Made by a program: the position numbers and the translations under genes
In this document: positions 1 to 9,881 of the stretch, one piece after another
How positions within the stretch are numbered: position 1 is the first letter of the stretch
Layout of the letters: each line of letters opens with the position of its first letter
The notes under the pieces: model-generated
Database searches by the model: none
What the model was told of the DNA's origin: nothing
Seen by the model: the letters and a program-made list of their open reading frames with translations, nothing else
NCBI GenBank assembly: GCA_037074765.1
Contig: JBAMDO010000407.1
Span: 1-24,170, forward strand
Source of the DNA: Mansonella perstans
Taxonomy: Eukaryota; Nematoda; Chromadorea; Rhabditida; Onchocercidae
DNA: 24,170 nucleotides
Reading direction: 5' to 3'

Positions 1-519
1 ATTGCTATTTGCAAAGTATAATATTCCTCAGCACCATCTGCTGCAGTCGTCATATGCAGAATCTAGAAACAAATGTTTTTAGCAGTACCAGCGCTTAAAC
101 AATTACCTGGATTGTTGAACTAAAATATCCAGCAGGTAACATCCTGGATGTCTGTTAACATCTAAAAATTTCCGTTTCAGAATTTGACCCCACAATATAA
201 TTCCAAACTCTATTATTTGCTGGGCAATAATAAGTGAAATCTATAAGTATCAACGTTTCCTCGATAAGAATAAATTCGAAAATTACTATAAACTTTAACA
301 AGCATAGATATCCTAAAAATGAAGACTGAACGAAACCATTTGAATTCAGACGATCAGGAATCCATTTTGGAATAATTAAAAATTTGTTTCGTTATTTTAG
401 GAAAAATCAAATAATCTTTGATTTTTCGAAAAATAGATCACTAATATCCACCTAATAAAAAACCATAAATCAAACGTTCAAAATAAAATTTGGAAAACAT
501 ACTTAATCGTACCTATCTT
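1..519 (-). pseudogene. TTD14-like gene, broken 3' fragment (copy 0)
   Basis: This is the tail of an extra copy of the minus-strand TTD14-like gene. Bases 1-62 are its exon 4 (cut by the window edge), followed by intron 3 and a 17-base stub of exon 3 at 503-519. Compared with the intact copy at 8036-8544, one C is missing near position 12 (TTTGCAAAG against TTTGCCAAAG), which shifts the frame inside exon 4. The last codon of exon 3 has changed from CAA to TAA at 503-505. At 519/520 the sequence leaves gene B and joins the upstream flank of gene A, so exons 1 and 2 and most of exon 3 are absent. It has no promoter of its own and is almost certainly non-functional. The 3' exons lie outside the window. 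Confidence 0.85.
1..519. repeat. Duplication unit U, copy 0 (tail only)
   Basis: Bases 1-519 match 8036-8544 and, as far as the window goes, 24076-24170. Differences are scattered substitutions and small indels, including an extra ATTTTTCG block near 421-428 that copy 1 lacks. Identity stops at 519: copy 1 continues into the rest of exon 3 of the minus-strand gene, while this copy jumps to the start of the next unit. Confidence 0.9.
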
Positions 520-542
520 TTCATATTTTTAAAGCTAAAATT

Positions 543-560
543 AGAAGAATGCATTCTTCT
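543..560. repeat. 18-bp perfect palindrome
   Basis: AGAAGAATGCATTCTTCT reads identically on both strands. It sits 23 bp inside the duplication junction and about 310 bp upstream of the gene A start. The same palindrome is at 16598-16615 in copy 2. It could be a binding site for a dimeric regulator or a structure related to the breakpoint; the sequence alone does not say which. Confidence 0.8.
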
Positions 561-835
561 TATTGCTATTCATAAATTCCTGAAAACATAGTTTTTTTAA
601 TTAACAACAAAAAATCAAAATGATAGACGATAAACGGAATTAATAGTCAAACAAACAAATGATGTCGCTGGAGTTATCCAAAATTTGCATAAAAAGAGCG
701 AGTATAAAAGCTGTAAATTAAGGAAAAGAATTCTTAAAGACGGATAAACTCATGACTTGGGAATGGGAATGCTAAGCTCTGTATTATTTCTTCAATGATT
801 ATCTATTTTCAGTTTTTTTTCATTTCTAAACAAAG

Positions 836-846
836 TTTTTTTTCAG
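836..846 (+). promoter_or_regulatory. Probable spliced-leader or first-exon acceptor of gene A
   Basis: A T-rich run ending in TTTTTTTTCAG matches the nematode 3' splice-site consensus. It lies 25 bases before the ATG at 872, with an in-frame TGA between them, so the exon that follows starts with 5' UTR. No upstream exon is evident, which favours trans-splicing. The spliced-leader gene itself is not in the window. Confidence 0.45.
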
Positions 847-871
847 GTGAAATATTTGCTTGATCAGAGTG

Positions 872-3800
872 ATGGCAACAATGGATGGTATCATTTTTAC
901 TCCAAGATTCAAGGAAGATGAATTTGTCGTTTATGTGAGAGAAAACTATCCTCTTCTATACATTAAACAAGCAGCTCCAGTACCAAACAAAGCAAAATTG
1001 AGTGAACAAGAACATAAAGATCTCGAAAAAGTGATTGGTTTGAAACATCTTTGCATTTTGTGACTTACAAACCTCATTTTCCCTTTCCCTACTGGAAAAT
1101 CTTTTGAATTTTATGAATTTTTCATGCTAAAAAGAAAAATTCATCAGATGGTAATTCATTGTTCTCGAACTCATTACTTGTCCTGAAACGATGTAACAGT
1201 CTTTATTATCTTATACTATGCGTAAAACTGGAGTGAGCAAAATTTGTGCGGATATAGTTTGTATGAATAAGTTAAGTGTTAATTTAAATTGGCCAGTAGT
1301 TTAAAGAATATTTCAGGCCGAAAAAAAAAGGTCGCTTATGTTCGGTGACTGTATTAGATTTGATGAAAGCGATATTAAAGAAGGTTTTATTGACAAGTAT
1401 ACAAAGATGTACCCACTGTACCCTCGTCGCAATAACGGTAAGCATTACCAGGTAAGGGCTGCTTAATAAAAATTTATTATTTGTGGAGTTATTTCAGAAA
1501 CAACTTCACGCTTCAAAGTATAGAATATTTTGGAAATTTTTTACACTGTTTTGATAGTTTACTTTTGTAACAGCAGCAACAACAAAGGAAGAGTGTATTT
1601 GTCACATATTCGATCTTCCACAATATTTCGGAATTGCAAAATTTATTGGAAGTCGGATTAAAGATTTGTTAATTCTAAGTACTATATTTAAGGGCATCAC
1701 TTATTATAGCGTAATAAATGCTAATTAAGGTTCTTTCTAGACCTGTCAAATAGAAAGGATTTAGCTGATTTTATTTTTAAGAGCTTGTTCATTACAGATT
1801 GAATCAACTTGTATCTTTTCACCCCTGGTTCCTGAATGGGAGGATGATTGTTATTGTCCACTGTTTGGCAGAGTTCGAGTTGATCGGGATTTGAGAAAAT
1901 GTTTTATTGCTGATGTTGCATATCGGTAATGCGTAAAAGCAGATTAATTTAAAAGCTTTTTATGGAGCTAGTATGTGATTACAAATGTGTATGCTTGTGA
2001 TGCTTTGTACAGCTGAAGCACGCGAAATTAAGACAGTTTTAAATTTAAAAGGTTATCATTATATTCCTTTAGCAATGTTCATTATTGATCTGCGTGTAAA
2101 TCGTTTTTCTTTTTCATTTTTCTTTTTTAGTTGTTGGATTTCCGTGGAAGTACCGTGGGTGCAATCTTTTTATGTCGAGCTTGGTGAATATACTGGTGTG
2201 TCAGAGGACCAACATTTGGTTAAAGAAACGGTGAATTCTGAATTCTTGTTTGCAATTCAGTAATACAGTAATATTCATTATTTCCTAAATTTTAAATCAG
2301 CCAATTTTTTATTCGTCTTAGTTCGGGAGTTGCAAGTCTCAAAATCCTTGAATCCTCAATACTTAAAATTGAAGTTTAAAAAATATTTGCAAGTTTAGAG
2401 TAATTTAGTTGTTTGTTTTACAATCCTATACTGTAATGAGTTGCAGGGAAATTACAGAATGGGATTTCTCAATTTTTTTCTTTTATTGAAATTTTGTTTA
2501 TGGTGGGCGATCTGCTGCTGTAAAATGAATTCAGATTAGAAAGTGTTGCACTTACCAAATACAGGGAAAAGTATGAGATTTACCAAAAAAATTGTTGGAA
2601 AGAAATTATCAAAAACAATTTATAACCAGTTTATAGCCCTGGAATCGTGGAAATCCCTACCTTTTTGCTATCGCAAGCAGTTATGATGATGAAAGTGATT
2701 CAGATTCGGGAGAAGACCTTCAAGTATCGCATCCCTATGTATCGTATCCCTATGAGGTTTGTTTCACCTACTTGCACTGTTTGCTTCTATCCATCATTTG
2801 AAAACGAAACTACTCACTATAAATTTTCTCATACTGTGGTTACTATGTCGACGATGAATCAGCCATTTTCGATTGTTTTATTCGCGATACTTTGTAGGAC
2901 CGAAATCCAATTTACTTTGCTTTATTTGTAGGTAACACATAGTTATTAGAAGTAATAAGAATTCTCATATATTTTGAGATTTAATCTTCCGTATATTTCA
3001 TCTCGTTACAGATATACGATGTGCATGGTATATTGATTAGTGAACGAAATGTCTATAGTAGTCAATATCCGGATGTGAAAGTCATATTGGGTTACGTCAA
3101 ACGTGAACAGCATACTCCTGTCGGTTGCCATATACAGTTTAGAGCCTTTTACCATGCTGCATTACAATTGTATGTGGTTCGGTCGTATAGTCGTTTGAAG
3201 AAACAGCCGCTTACAGCAGAGCCATTCGATTTCGGATTATCGTTTTTGGTTTTTTTTTTTTCCTTTTTAAAACATCTTTCACAAACCCCGCAGCTAAACA
3301 CCGAGAAAGATTGCTGACTCACCGTGGTAGAAGACATATGTCGATCAATACTTTTTTCTAAACTTGTTATATTCCGCAGAGTTGGTATTTCCATTAGATT
3401 TTCTGAACGTATTCATTATAAATGGCATGAATTCACAGCAGATTTCCGTTGTGAATCTGCGCCCAATGAATAAAATAAAATTAGCTTGAATTATTATTCC
3501 GTTAATTTTATCATTTTAGTTGGAGGTTAACGCTTGTTGGGAGTCAGATTTGCCGATGGGATATTTGCGGACTGAAAATAATGATCTGGGACTGATCCAT
3601 GATCCAGATGGACTACTGCTACCTGTATTGTTAGGTAAAAATCCAAATGCAGTGGTCTGCGTACGTGTGGCATATACAGGTCCTAGTCGTTTAAGTTGTT
3701 TTGCAGTAAAAGATATGTCAGGAAAGGAAGCAAATGCTGCTGTGAGTAATGGCTATGTAAGAGATTGTCTTTTTCTTTTTTTTCATTTTCCAATTTACAA

Positions 3801-5465
3801 ATAAAGAATGTTAAAGTTTCTCAAAAGATATAATATTACTTTCTTCCAAGTTCCTCAAACTGTTAAAGTTTTCAAGTTTTCGTATTGCAGTTATTTAGGA
3901 GCACGAAATTAATGAATAATTGAAATAACCTGTAATTTGTATCCTTATTACACCATAATGTGCTTCTTAGCAAGGATCACTCAATAGATTGACAACTAAT
4001 AAAATACATTACACAGTAACTTTACATATATTAATAAGTTAGACTACGTTAAAACTTCCTCTAATGTAATTCTAGGTGGAACTGTCGGATGATGGCTTAG
4101 TTTTGGATGACGGCTCTCTTTTAGTGTCCCAATATTTGAAAATTCGCTTCGATAGTAGTTCGTACGAAGAATGTGACAAGCTTGTTCCTGGGACATGGGT
4201 CAAGTTCACAGCATGGAGTCTTACTAGCAAGCCGGATTTCAGAATCAAAACTTGGAAACTTGCAGATAATCCATTTTTAATGCAGATTCGTGCAGTTCCT
4301 ACATACGATGGTTATGTGGTGAGTACATATCCCTCCTTTTGATGCCCTGTGAAGCGTTTAATTAAAAAGAATGCTTTTGATTTCATTTAATCTACGTTTT
4401 ATTACACCATGCAGAGCTGTGTTAGATATTTTTTGCGTAATTCGGATTTGAGCGAAGAACTGGATGAATCTAAAGATTTGTGTAACAAATTTTTTGCTTA
4501 CATTTACCTGCGTATTAGTTTTTTGAATGCTTAAAAATTTTTCAATTTTAGTTTGAAGCATGTGGCTTTTTTGAAGAAGAGCTAAGCGCCATACAATCAA
4601 CCGTATTCGGTTTTATTGAAATACCGCGCGGAAAGCTATCGTTGATAAAGGCAAAAAATAATGATGTAACGACTATCTGGGTGCGAGAAGATAAATGGAA
4701 TAGAACAGCACGATTTGTGTTTTATTCGATTGAAATGCCGCAGCCTTTCGTAAGATCACTTACAGAATTGAATTTGAAAATAATCTGATTATCGCTTTTT
4801 TCGAATTCTTTTGTCATTTTAAAAAACTTACATGATTTTATTTATTCCTTTCTACGCAGTATATCGGTTGTTTCACCAGCGAGCGCAGAAAATACCTACA
4901 ACTATATTTCACTACTGAGTTCCAATCATTAAGTCTCATTTCATATAGAAATATGAAATAATTTTTAGCAAAGTCAAAAACGAAACCAGAACTGTCATTG
5001 AAGTATATTTCTATAAAATTTAACATTTCATAAATATTGTACAAATTTTTAAGGATTTTGAAACAGATACGGAAAAGCTCTCTGAAGAAGATATGGAAAT
5101 GCTCTTGAATGAAATTGAGCAGTGTTATATAACAGAAGAGGTGAGTTTAAGACATTGTTCATATCAGAAAAGCAAAAGTGATCATAAAAGTATGTGTTTC
5201 GTGAGATACTTTTCAACTTTTTCTTCGTTTGCTTTTGTATGACAAAACACGGCAAAAGAAAAGACTACGTGGGATGAGTATTCGTAAAAACTCGGTAAGT
5301 GTTGCTTTGAAAATTCAGTAAATAATAAACGTAATTTTTTGAATTCTGGGTTTATTTTTGGCACTATATCGGAATGAGCAATAAGATTTTCAGTTAGAAA
5401 GCAACCGCGAAATCTCCGGGGTGGATATGATGGAGCTGCTGGAAGTCGAAAACTTGGAAGACTGA
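872..5465 (+). CDS. Gene A copy 1: unrecognised nematode multi-block protein
   Basis: I do not recognise the family. Exons joining in phase at canonical sites: 872-1030, 1317-1451, 1798-1925, 2131-2230, 2637-2756, 3012-3248 (or to 3241), 3520-3741, 4076-4318, 4552-4749, 5054-5140, perhaps 5259-5294, and 5394-5465 (TGA). This gives about 566-578 residues; extra open segments at 3380-3470, 4415-4530 and 4860-4970 may add more. ATG 872 is chosen because a TGA lies just upstream in frame. The protein has repeated blocks of about 70-80 residues with a shared G-x-x-[IV]-x-F motif: GDCIRF near residue 63, GCHIQF near 252, GTWVKF near 406. An acidic, Asp/Ser/Glu-rich linker lies near residues 185-200 and a Glu-rich helical-looking tail comes last. 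No signal peptide or membrane segment was seen. The blocks look like small beta-barrels (OB- or S1-like), which is a guess from the pattern. All internal junctions except exon 3/4 fall in phase 0. Confidence 0.7.
2725..2754 (+). repeat. 15-bp tandem duplication inside gene A exon 5
   Basis: Two near-identical 15-bp units (TATCGCATCCCTATG then TATCGTATCCCTATG) encode the end of the acidic linker as S-H-P-Y-V-S-Y-P-Y. The same pair occurs in copy 2 and in the shuffled exon at 14389-14508, so it predates all the duplications. Confidence 0.7.
3380..3470 (+). other. Candidate extra exon 7 of gene A
   Basis: An acceptor-like ATTCCGCAG precedes an open stretch reading VGISIRFSE and then a Trp/His-rich segment, in the frame that continues exon 6 when exon 6 ends at 3241. 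The GISIRF motif fits the repeated G-x-x-[IV]-x-F pattern of the protein, which supports a real exon. No GT donor in phase with the strong acceptor at 3519 exists here. The best alternative is GTGAAT at 3451 joined to a weaker AG at 3546. Copy 2 is the same at 19428-19518. Skipping it is also in frame. Confidence 0.4.
4415..4530 (+). other. Candidate extra exon 10 of gene A
   Basis: The stretch is open in phase after CCATGCAG and rich in Ser, Glu, Asp and Leu, before a TAA at 4531-4533. It has no canonical donor in the phase required by the strong acceptor at 4551; GTATTA near 4512 with a weaker downstream AG (4560) would work. Joining 4318 directly to 4552 is canonical and in frame, so this may be intron or an optional exon. 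Copy 2 equivalent: 20463-20578. Confidence 0.3.
4778..4886 (+). repeat. Internal repeat, member 1 (intron 11 and start of exon 12)
   Basis: About 105 bp, from AATAATCTGATT through the polypyrimidine tract and TTTCTACGCAG to GGTTGTTTCACC, recurs at 5486-5603 downstream of the gene A stop, with small gaps and roughly 85 percent identity by eye. Confidence 0.75.
4860..4970 (+). other. Candidate extra exon 12 of gene A
   Basis: Follows a good acceptor (TTTCTACGCAG) and is open for 33 codons starting YIGCFTSERRK, in the frame left by exon 11. Its only GT donors are out of phase with the acceptor before 5054; GTCTCA near 4931 joined to an AG at 5069 would restore frame. The start of this segment and its intron recur in decayed form at 5486-5603. 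Skipping is also in frame. Copy 2 equivalent: 20908-21018. Confidence 0.3.
5259..5294 (+). other. Candidate 12-codon basic mini-exon of gene A
   Basis: Thirty-six bases encoding KRLRGMSIRKNS lie between an AG at 5257-5258 and a near-perfect donor GTAAGT at 5295. Phase is 0 on both sides, so inclusion or skipping keeps frame between exon 13 and the last exon. The acceptor is purine-rich and weak, so usage is uncertain. The basic run resembles a nuclear localisation signal, which is only suggestive. Copy 2 equivalent: 21307-21342. Confidence 0.4.
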
Positions 5466-5485
5466 AGTTCAAGTGTTCTTAAAAA

Positions 5486-5603
5486 AATAATCTGATTGCC
5501 GCTTTTTTCGAGTTTTTTTGTCGTTTTAAAAAACTGTCTTAAATGATTTTATTTATTCCTTTCTACGCAATATATTATTTTCTGGTTGTTTCACTGGTAA
5601 GCT
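5486..5603 (+). repeat. Internal repeat, member 2 (3' flank of gene A)
   Basis: Decayed duplicate of 4778-4886. The splice acceptor CTACGCAG of member 1 reads CTACGCAA here, and an extra TATTTTCT splits the following coding-like bases, so it cannot act as exon 12. It points to an old internal duplication of the 3' end of gene A. The copy 2 pair lies near 20826-20934 and 21533-21650. Confidence 0.75.
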
Positions 5604-5685
5604 TGACTGGTATCACCTTAGTTTGGAAAGTTTTTTTCTGATTTTCTGCAAGTGTTTTTGTCCAAAAATTAGAGACAAAGCAAAT

Positions 5686-5700
5686 TTTATTTGGAATAAA
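5686..5700. terminator. Back-to-back poly(A) signals for converging genes
   Basis: AATAAA is on the plus strand at 5695-5700, about 230 bases after the gene A stop. Its complement TTTATT is at 5686-5691, about 215 bases past the gene B stop on the minus strand. Both genes could therefore end in the same small window. Other A/T-rich hexamers nearby could serve instead. Copy 2 has the same arrangement at 21733-21747. Confidence 0.4.
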
Positions 5701-5904
5701 TAAAAAACACAAGGAGTTTAATAGTTAGAATAAAATCTGTTCAGGTCTTCAATTCTTTTTTTCGCGATGTGGTTGGGGATTTTTGGCATTACATTTATCA
5801 ATGTGAGTGTCACTACTATAATTGGTAGCCAGCTTTTTTGGAACTAGTTTAATGTCTGACAAAATTGAAAAAATGTTAAGTTCTGAAAATGACAAAATGA
5901 AATA

Positions 5905-8900
5905 TTAGGTTCGCTTGACGACCTTTCGATTAGCAATTGTATACATACTATATGCTGGATCACCTGTCACTTCTTTCGAAATATTCATAAAGTCTGGTAA
6001 TAATGGTTCACTGGTATCACCGACCGGAGCTGTCGTATATGTTTCCAATAACATTAACGGCTTTCCCTCACATGATGGAGGTAATGGTGAAGTGTATGTG
6101 TCCAAATGATAGTACTACAAACTTCATGAAATTAGTTCCGTAAAGTTATTGGTCTGAATAAATGAATTTCCTAAAGAACTTCCATTTATTTAAAATGGAA
6201 ATATGTGTTCTATCTTATTTATTTAAAGAACGCTATTATTTATTTAGAGAAAGTAGAACCAGTAATATCTACACTCAAAAAAAGAAAAACACATTCTATT
6301 CTCAATAACATATACTTTCCACTGGAGGAATGCGAAGATGAAAATTTGTTAATGAAGGGTAACATGTCAATTTATTCAGTTATGCGTCTCTCTTATTGAT
6401 TTTTTGCCAGCCGCAACCTGGTATTCCACAATGAGAATTCTTAAAGCAGACTATATAATATTTAATGTGAAAAAAAAATTATAAAATTGATATAGAACAT
6501 AAGACTTAGATCCACCTGTTTGCCATACATGAAGCATTTCCGTTCCTTATTGATCGTTACTGTCGAATGATCTTGCATTTTAATATAATTGATATACTCT
6601 CGATAATTTAGTTGCATGCGAGTTTCTACTGGCTCTGGACTGTCATAGCGCCGAGTTGTTATACTATATGTCGTGCGGCCATGCTGACTTCGTGAACGTA
6701 ACCGAACCTTAAGCATGACCTATTACTAACTTTTACTTCATGTAAGCGTTTAGTAGCACCATATATTGATCAAGAAGTTATCGAATAAAGGCAAAAGATT
6801 AGAATAAACAATGGATTAATCTCTTAAAGGAAAGTGCAAAAATTGTTACTCAGTTCAAAATATCAGAAGAACTCGCAAACTCCTTCCCGTTGTACATAGA
6901 CAGAGAACGATTTATGTCACAGTGTACAAAACTCTTTAAGAAAGCAAAATAATTTCTGTAGTCTTCGTATGGACAAACTTTCTACGGACTATCTTGTGGC
7001 AAAAAAAAAATTAAACCTGAACATTCTGATCGTCAGTATGCAAGTAATTATGCCGTACAAGGAATACCTCGCAATGTGGCAAACGCTTCTCATCAACCGA
7101 TGTAACAAGCCACTTTCTCTTCCTGCAAAATTCTACGGACATTTACTTGCATCATAACTGATCGTAACTCGCAGATTTATCAAATTTTCATTTAATTTTC
7201 ATACACAGCACAAGTTTCACTTATCAGAAATAACAAAATTATCAATAACATCATAAAGTCGTTACATGCAGACTATGCTTTTTCGATTTAAATCTTTACC
7301 GCACTTCATCTGATAGCGAGAATTATGAAGTCACATTATCCACATAAAAATCTCACATTCAAAGCAATCCCATGCTATTAAAACACTTCACGCTAGTATT
7401 TAATCTAATATCTTATTAAATATGTCAATCATCCTATCATAAATTCTGAATCACAAAAAAAAAATGCAAAATTTACTTGCTATTGAAAGCCAATCGATCT
7501 TGAGTAGGAAGACCCATTCGACTGCACAAAGCAGCAATTAGTTTCAGCACTTTGTCGTCAAATGATTTACACCCGACATTCTCGATCACATCAACGCGCG
7601 GATGTCCAAGCCAAGCCTATATCAAGTTCTGATGATTGATGAAATAATTAATTCATATAATGAAAGCGCTGCCCAATTCTTTTTCTTTACATATCATCTT
7701 CAAAACATCTTCCACATTTCACACACAACAACAGGCATTGTTAGACAATGTAAGCAATGTTAAACGATCCCAAAGATGCCTCCATCCTCTTGCGGTTGAG
7801 AATAAAATTAAAATGAAGGTAAGGAAATTGAGAAACGGAAGATCAGCGAAGCTAGAGAAGTATCATTCGAATTAAATAACGTTCAAATGAATGATGGGAA
7901 TATGGAAAGTCAAATTTTTTGAAGCAAATAAATGCTAAAAATAATAAATATATCAAGATTCAATCGGAAAAGTTGGTTACATCTCGGGTACGCCGATCTA
8001 GTTCTATGGCTTCTTGAACCGTTTCCCTTCTCACATTGCTATTTGCCAAAGTATAATATTCCTCAGCACCATCTGCTGCAGTCGTCATATGCAGAATCTA
8101 GAAACAAATGTTTTCAGCAGTACCAGCGCTTAAACAACTACCTAGATTGTTGAACTAAAATATCCAGCAGGTAACATCCTGGATGTCTGTTAACATCTAA
8201 AAATTTCCGTTTCAGAATTTGACCCCACAATATAATTCCAAACTCTATTATTTGCTGGGCAATAATAAGTGAAATCTATAAGTATCAACGTTTCCTCGAT
8301 AAGAATAAATTCGAAAATTACTATAAACTTTAACAAGCATAGATATCCTAAAAATGAAGACTGAACGAAACCATTTGAATTCAGACGATCAGGAATCCAT
8401 TTTGGAATTAAAAATTTGTTTCGTTATTTTAGGAAAAAATCAAATAATCTTTGAAAAATAGATCACTAATATCCACCTAATAAAAAACCACAAATCAAAC
8501 GTTCAAAATAAAATTTGGAAAACTTACTTGATCGTACCTATCTTCGCGTAGACTAAATTGATCTAAATTCAATTCTTTTAACATTTGATTCCAAGATTTC
8601 TTGTCGATGTATGCTGATGGATCCATGGCACCACGATCACATATGATTAGGATACGTTCAGCTTTCGAAGCATTGGCTTGATTAAAAAAAACCTGCCAAT
8701 TTTTTTCAACCACCACTACAGAAATTACTTAAAAACAACATTAAATCATTAAGAAATGATTTGCATTTCTTAAGATTAAAAAATTCGAACTGATTTTTAC
8801 CTTTTTCTCGTGGTCTATATGTAATTCATTTAATCATAAAGCCTAATTATATCAATCAATGCAATTCCGATGTGTTCAACTGGATAAACCTAATATATGT

Positions 8901-9525
8901 ACGACAAATCCAATATTCTAACAACAAAGAAAAAACACTAATTCTTACCGTTTCTAATCTCAACAAAGTTAATAACACATCCTTTTGAAACATATAAATT
9001 TGTTCCTTTGACAATTCAGCGAATTTCACGCCACCACTAAGCAATATATTGGCTGTTTCCGGTACAGTATATACTTTCCATCCAATTTCTTCGAAAAACG
9101 TACGAAGACGCTCCTAGAAATTATCATAAAATAGTAATTAAGAATCAGTTGTGCAATTATGTAAGTGATGAAGAAAATTATCGATGGAAAGCATAGAATA
9201 ACATAGTCTCATTCTTGAAGTACCCTGCCTTCGAGAAACGAAGTATAACTCAAAGAAACAAATAACGAGGACGTCAAATAAATCCGCCAAAGCTGTTCTC
9301 TTTTGTCCTAAGATAACTGAACCAAAAGATCCAATTGGGTTAAATTGTGTATTACGAGGCCTTTCAGAATAATACTGTAAACTTATGTTTTTCAGATCAT
9401 AAAAATAATTACGACATGAAAATTAAATATCTTACTTGTCCTGTGGTTTTCCCGCCACATGGGCCACCTGTTAGGACAGCTTTATAGATATGACGTTTAC
9501 TAGCAACTGGATCCGGTTCAACCAT
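5905..9525 (-). CDS. TTD14-like P-loop protein, intact copy 1
   Basis: Homologue of Drosophila TTD14 (TRPL translocation defect 14), a nucleotide- and phosphoinositide-binding protein needed for trafficking of the TRPL channel; the worm role is inferred. Exons, 5' to 3' on the minus strand: 9525-9436, 9113-8949, 8692-8528, 8097-7981, 7616-7477, 7122-7017, 6719-6516, 6114-5905. Every junction is GT-AG and in phase, giving 398 residues. Walker A GGPCGGKTT is at residues 20-28 and a Walker B-like segment IICDRGAMDPSAY starts near residue 101. A conserved TAADGAEEYYT block near 145-155, an AWLGHP block at 180, and KKRKWLV near 226 open the C-terminal CYTH-like half. The C-terminus has MLLETYTT and EVTGDPAYSMY, typical of the family. 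ATG 9525 gives a family-like N-terminus just before the P-loop. No signal peptide or membrane span was seen, so it is probably cytosolic. It converges on gene A. Only this copy retains exons 1-3 within the window. Confidence 0.85.
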
Positions 9526-9857
9526 TGAGAATTTTCGTTTTTAAGTGCAAACTGTTGGTAAATGTCGCCTGAGTTGTCGCGATGCTCTCTCTACAAGAAT
9601 AGTTCAGAATAAATGTCAAAATGAATATCGTATATACTGTTAATACTAATAGGCAGAGATTAAATTGAACTGATAAATTGAATTTAAAAATAATAAATGC
9701 CGCTATTCATACAATTAACTGCCAATATAAGCGTGTATCACGTCATTATAATCGATAACGTAGCATTCACTGTTAAGGTAATATCCGTAAGGCGACTAGA
9801 AATTTCACGGAATCCTTTGATTTTTCCGACAAAACATGGAAAGATAAATTGCAACAA
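9526..9857 (-). promoter_or_regulatory. 5' flank of TTD14-like gene
   Basis: Immediately upstream of the gene B start (minus strand). No further exon and no clear core promoter element was recognised. A T-rich acceptor close to the ATG is not obvious, so trans-splicing cannot be called from sequence. Confidence 0.25.
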
Positions 9858-9881
9858 ACACACACACACACACACACACAC
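9858..9881. repeat. (AC)12 microsatellite
   Basis: Twenty-four bases of perfect AC dinucleotide repeat in the spacer upstream of gene B. The open frame that crosses it is not considered coding. Confidence 0.95.

Larger units (their letters stand above)
521..846 (+). promoter_or_regulatory. 5' flank of gene A copy 1
   Basis: The stretch between the duplication junction and the first acceptor-like site holds no recognisable exon. It has a perfect 18-bp palindrome at 543-560, T and A runs, and ends in a long pyrimidine tract with TTTTTTTTCAG at 836-846. That AG can be a spliced-leader acceptor, because an in-frame TGA (848-850) lies between it and the ATG at 872. Promoter function is inferred from position only. 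Confidence 0.35.
5466..5904. other. Tail-to-tail intergenic region, copy 1
   Basis: No exon was found in the 439 bp between the stop of gene A and the stop of gene B. It holds the decayed internal repeat member at 5486-5603 and AATAAA-type signals on both strands at 5686-5700. The sequence is otherwise AT-rich and unremarkable. Confidence 0.6.
520..8544. repeat. Duplication unit U, copy 1 (complete)
   Basis: This 8.02-kb block carries gene A complete and exons 4-8 plus the end of exon 3 of gene B. From 521 to about 8132 it aligns collinearly with 16576-24170, with an offset drifting between 16047 and 16055. Its end at 8544 is set by the point where copy 0 stops matching. At the left it abuts copy 0 directly with no spacer, a head-to-tail junction. 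At the right it runs without a break into the unique 5' half of gene B. Confidence 0.9.

Noticed and set aside
2647..2931. Plus-strand ATG frame over gene A exon 5 and intron 5
   Set aside because: The phase that joins exon 4 (donor 2231) and reads the acidic linker is different; this frame runs into intron sequence.
6400..6450. Minus-strand Cys/Gly-rich reading in TTD14 intron 7 (HCGIPGCGW)
   Set aside because: It resembles the Cys-containing segment of TTD14, but exon 7 joins exon 8 directly in phase with the expected family sequence, and this reading stops at once.
7660..7875. Plus-strand open frame inside intron 4 of the TTD14-like gene
   Set aside because: It lies in the intron between exons 4 and 5 on the other strand, and no splice or family support was seen.
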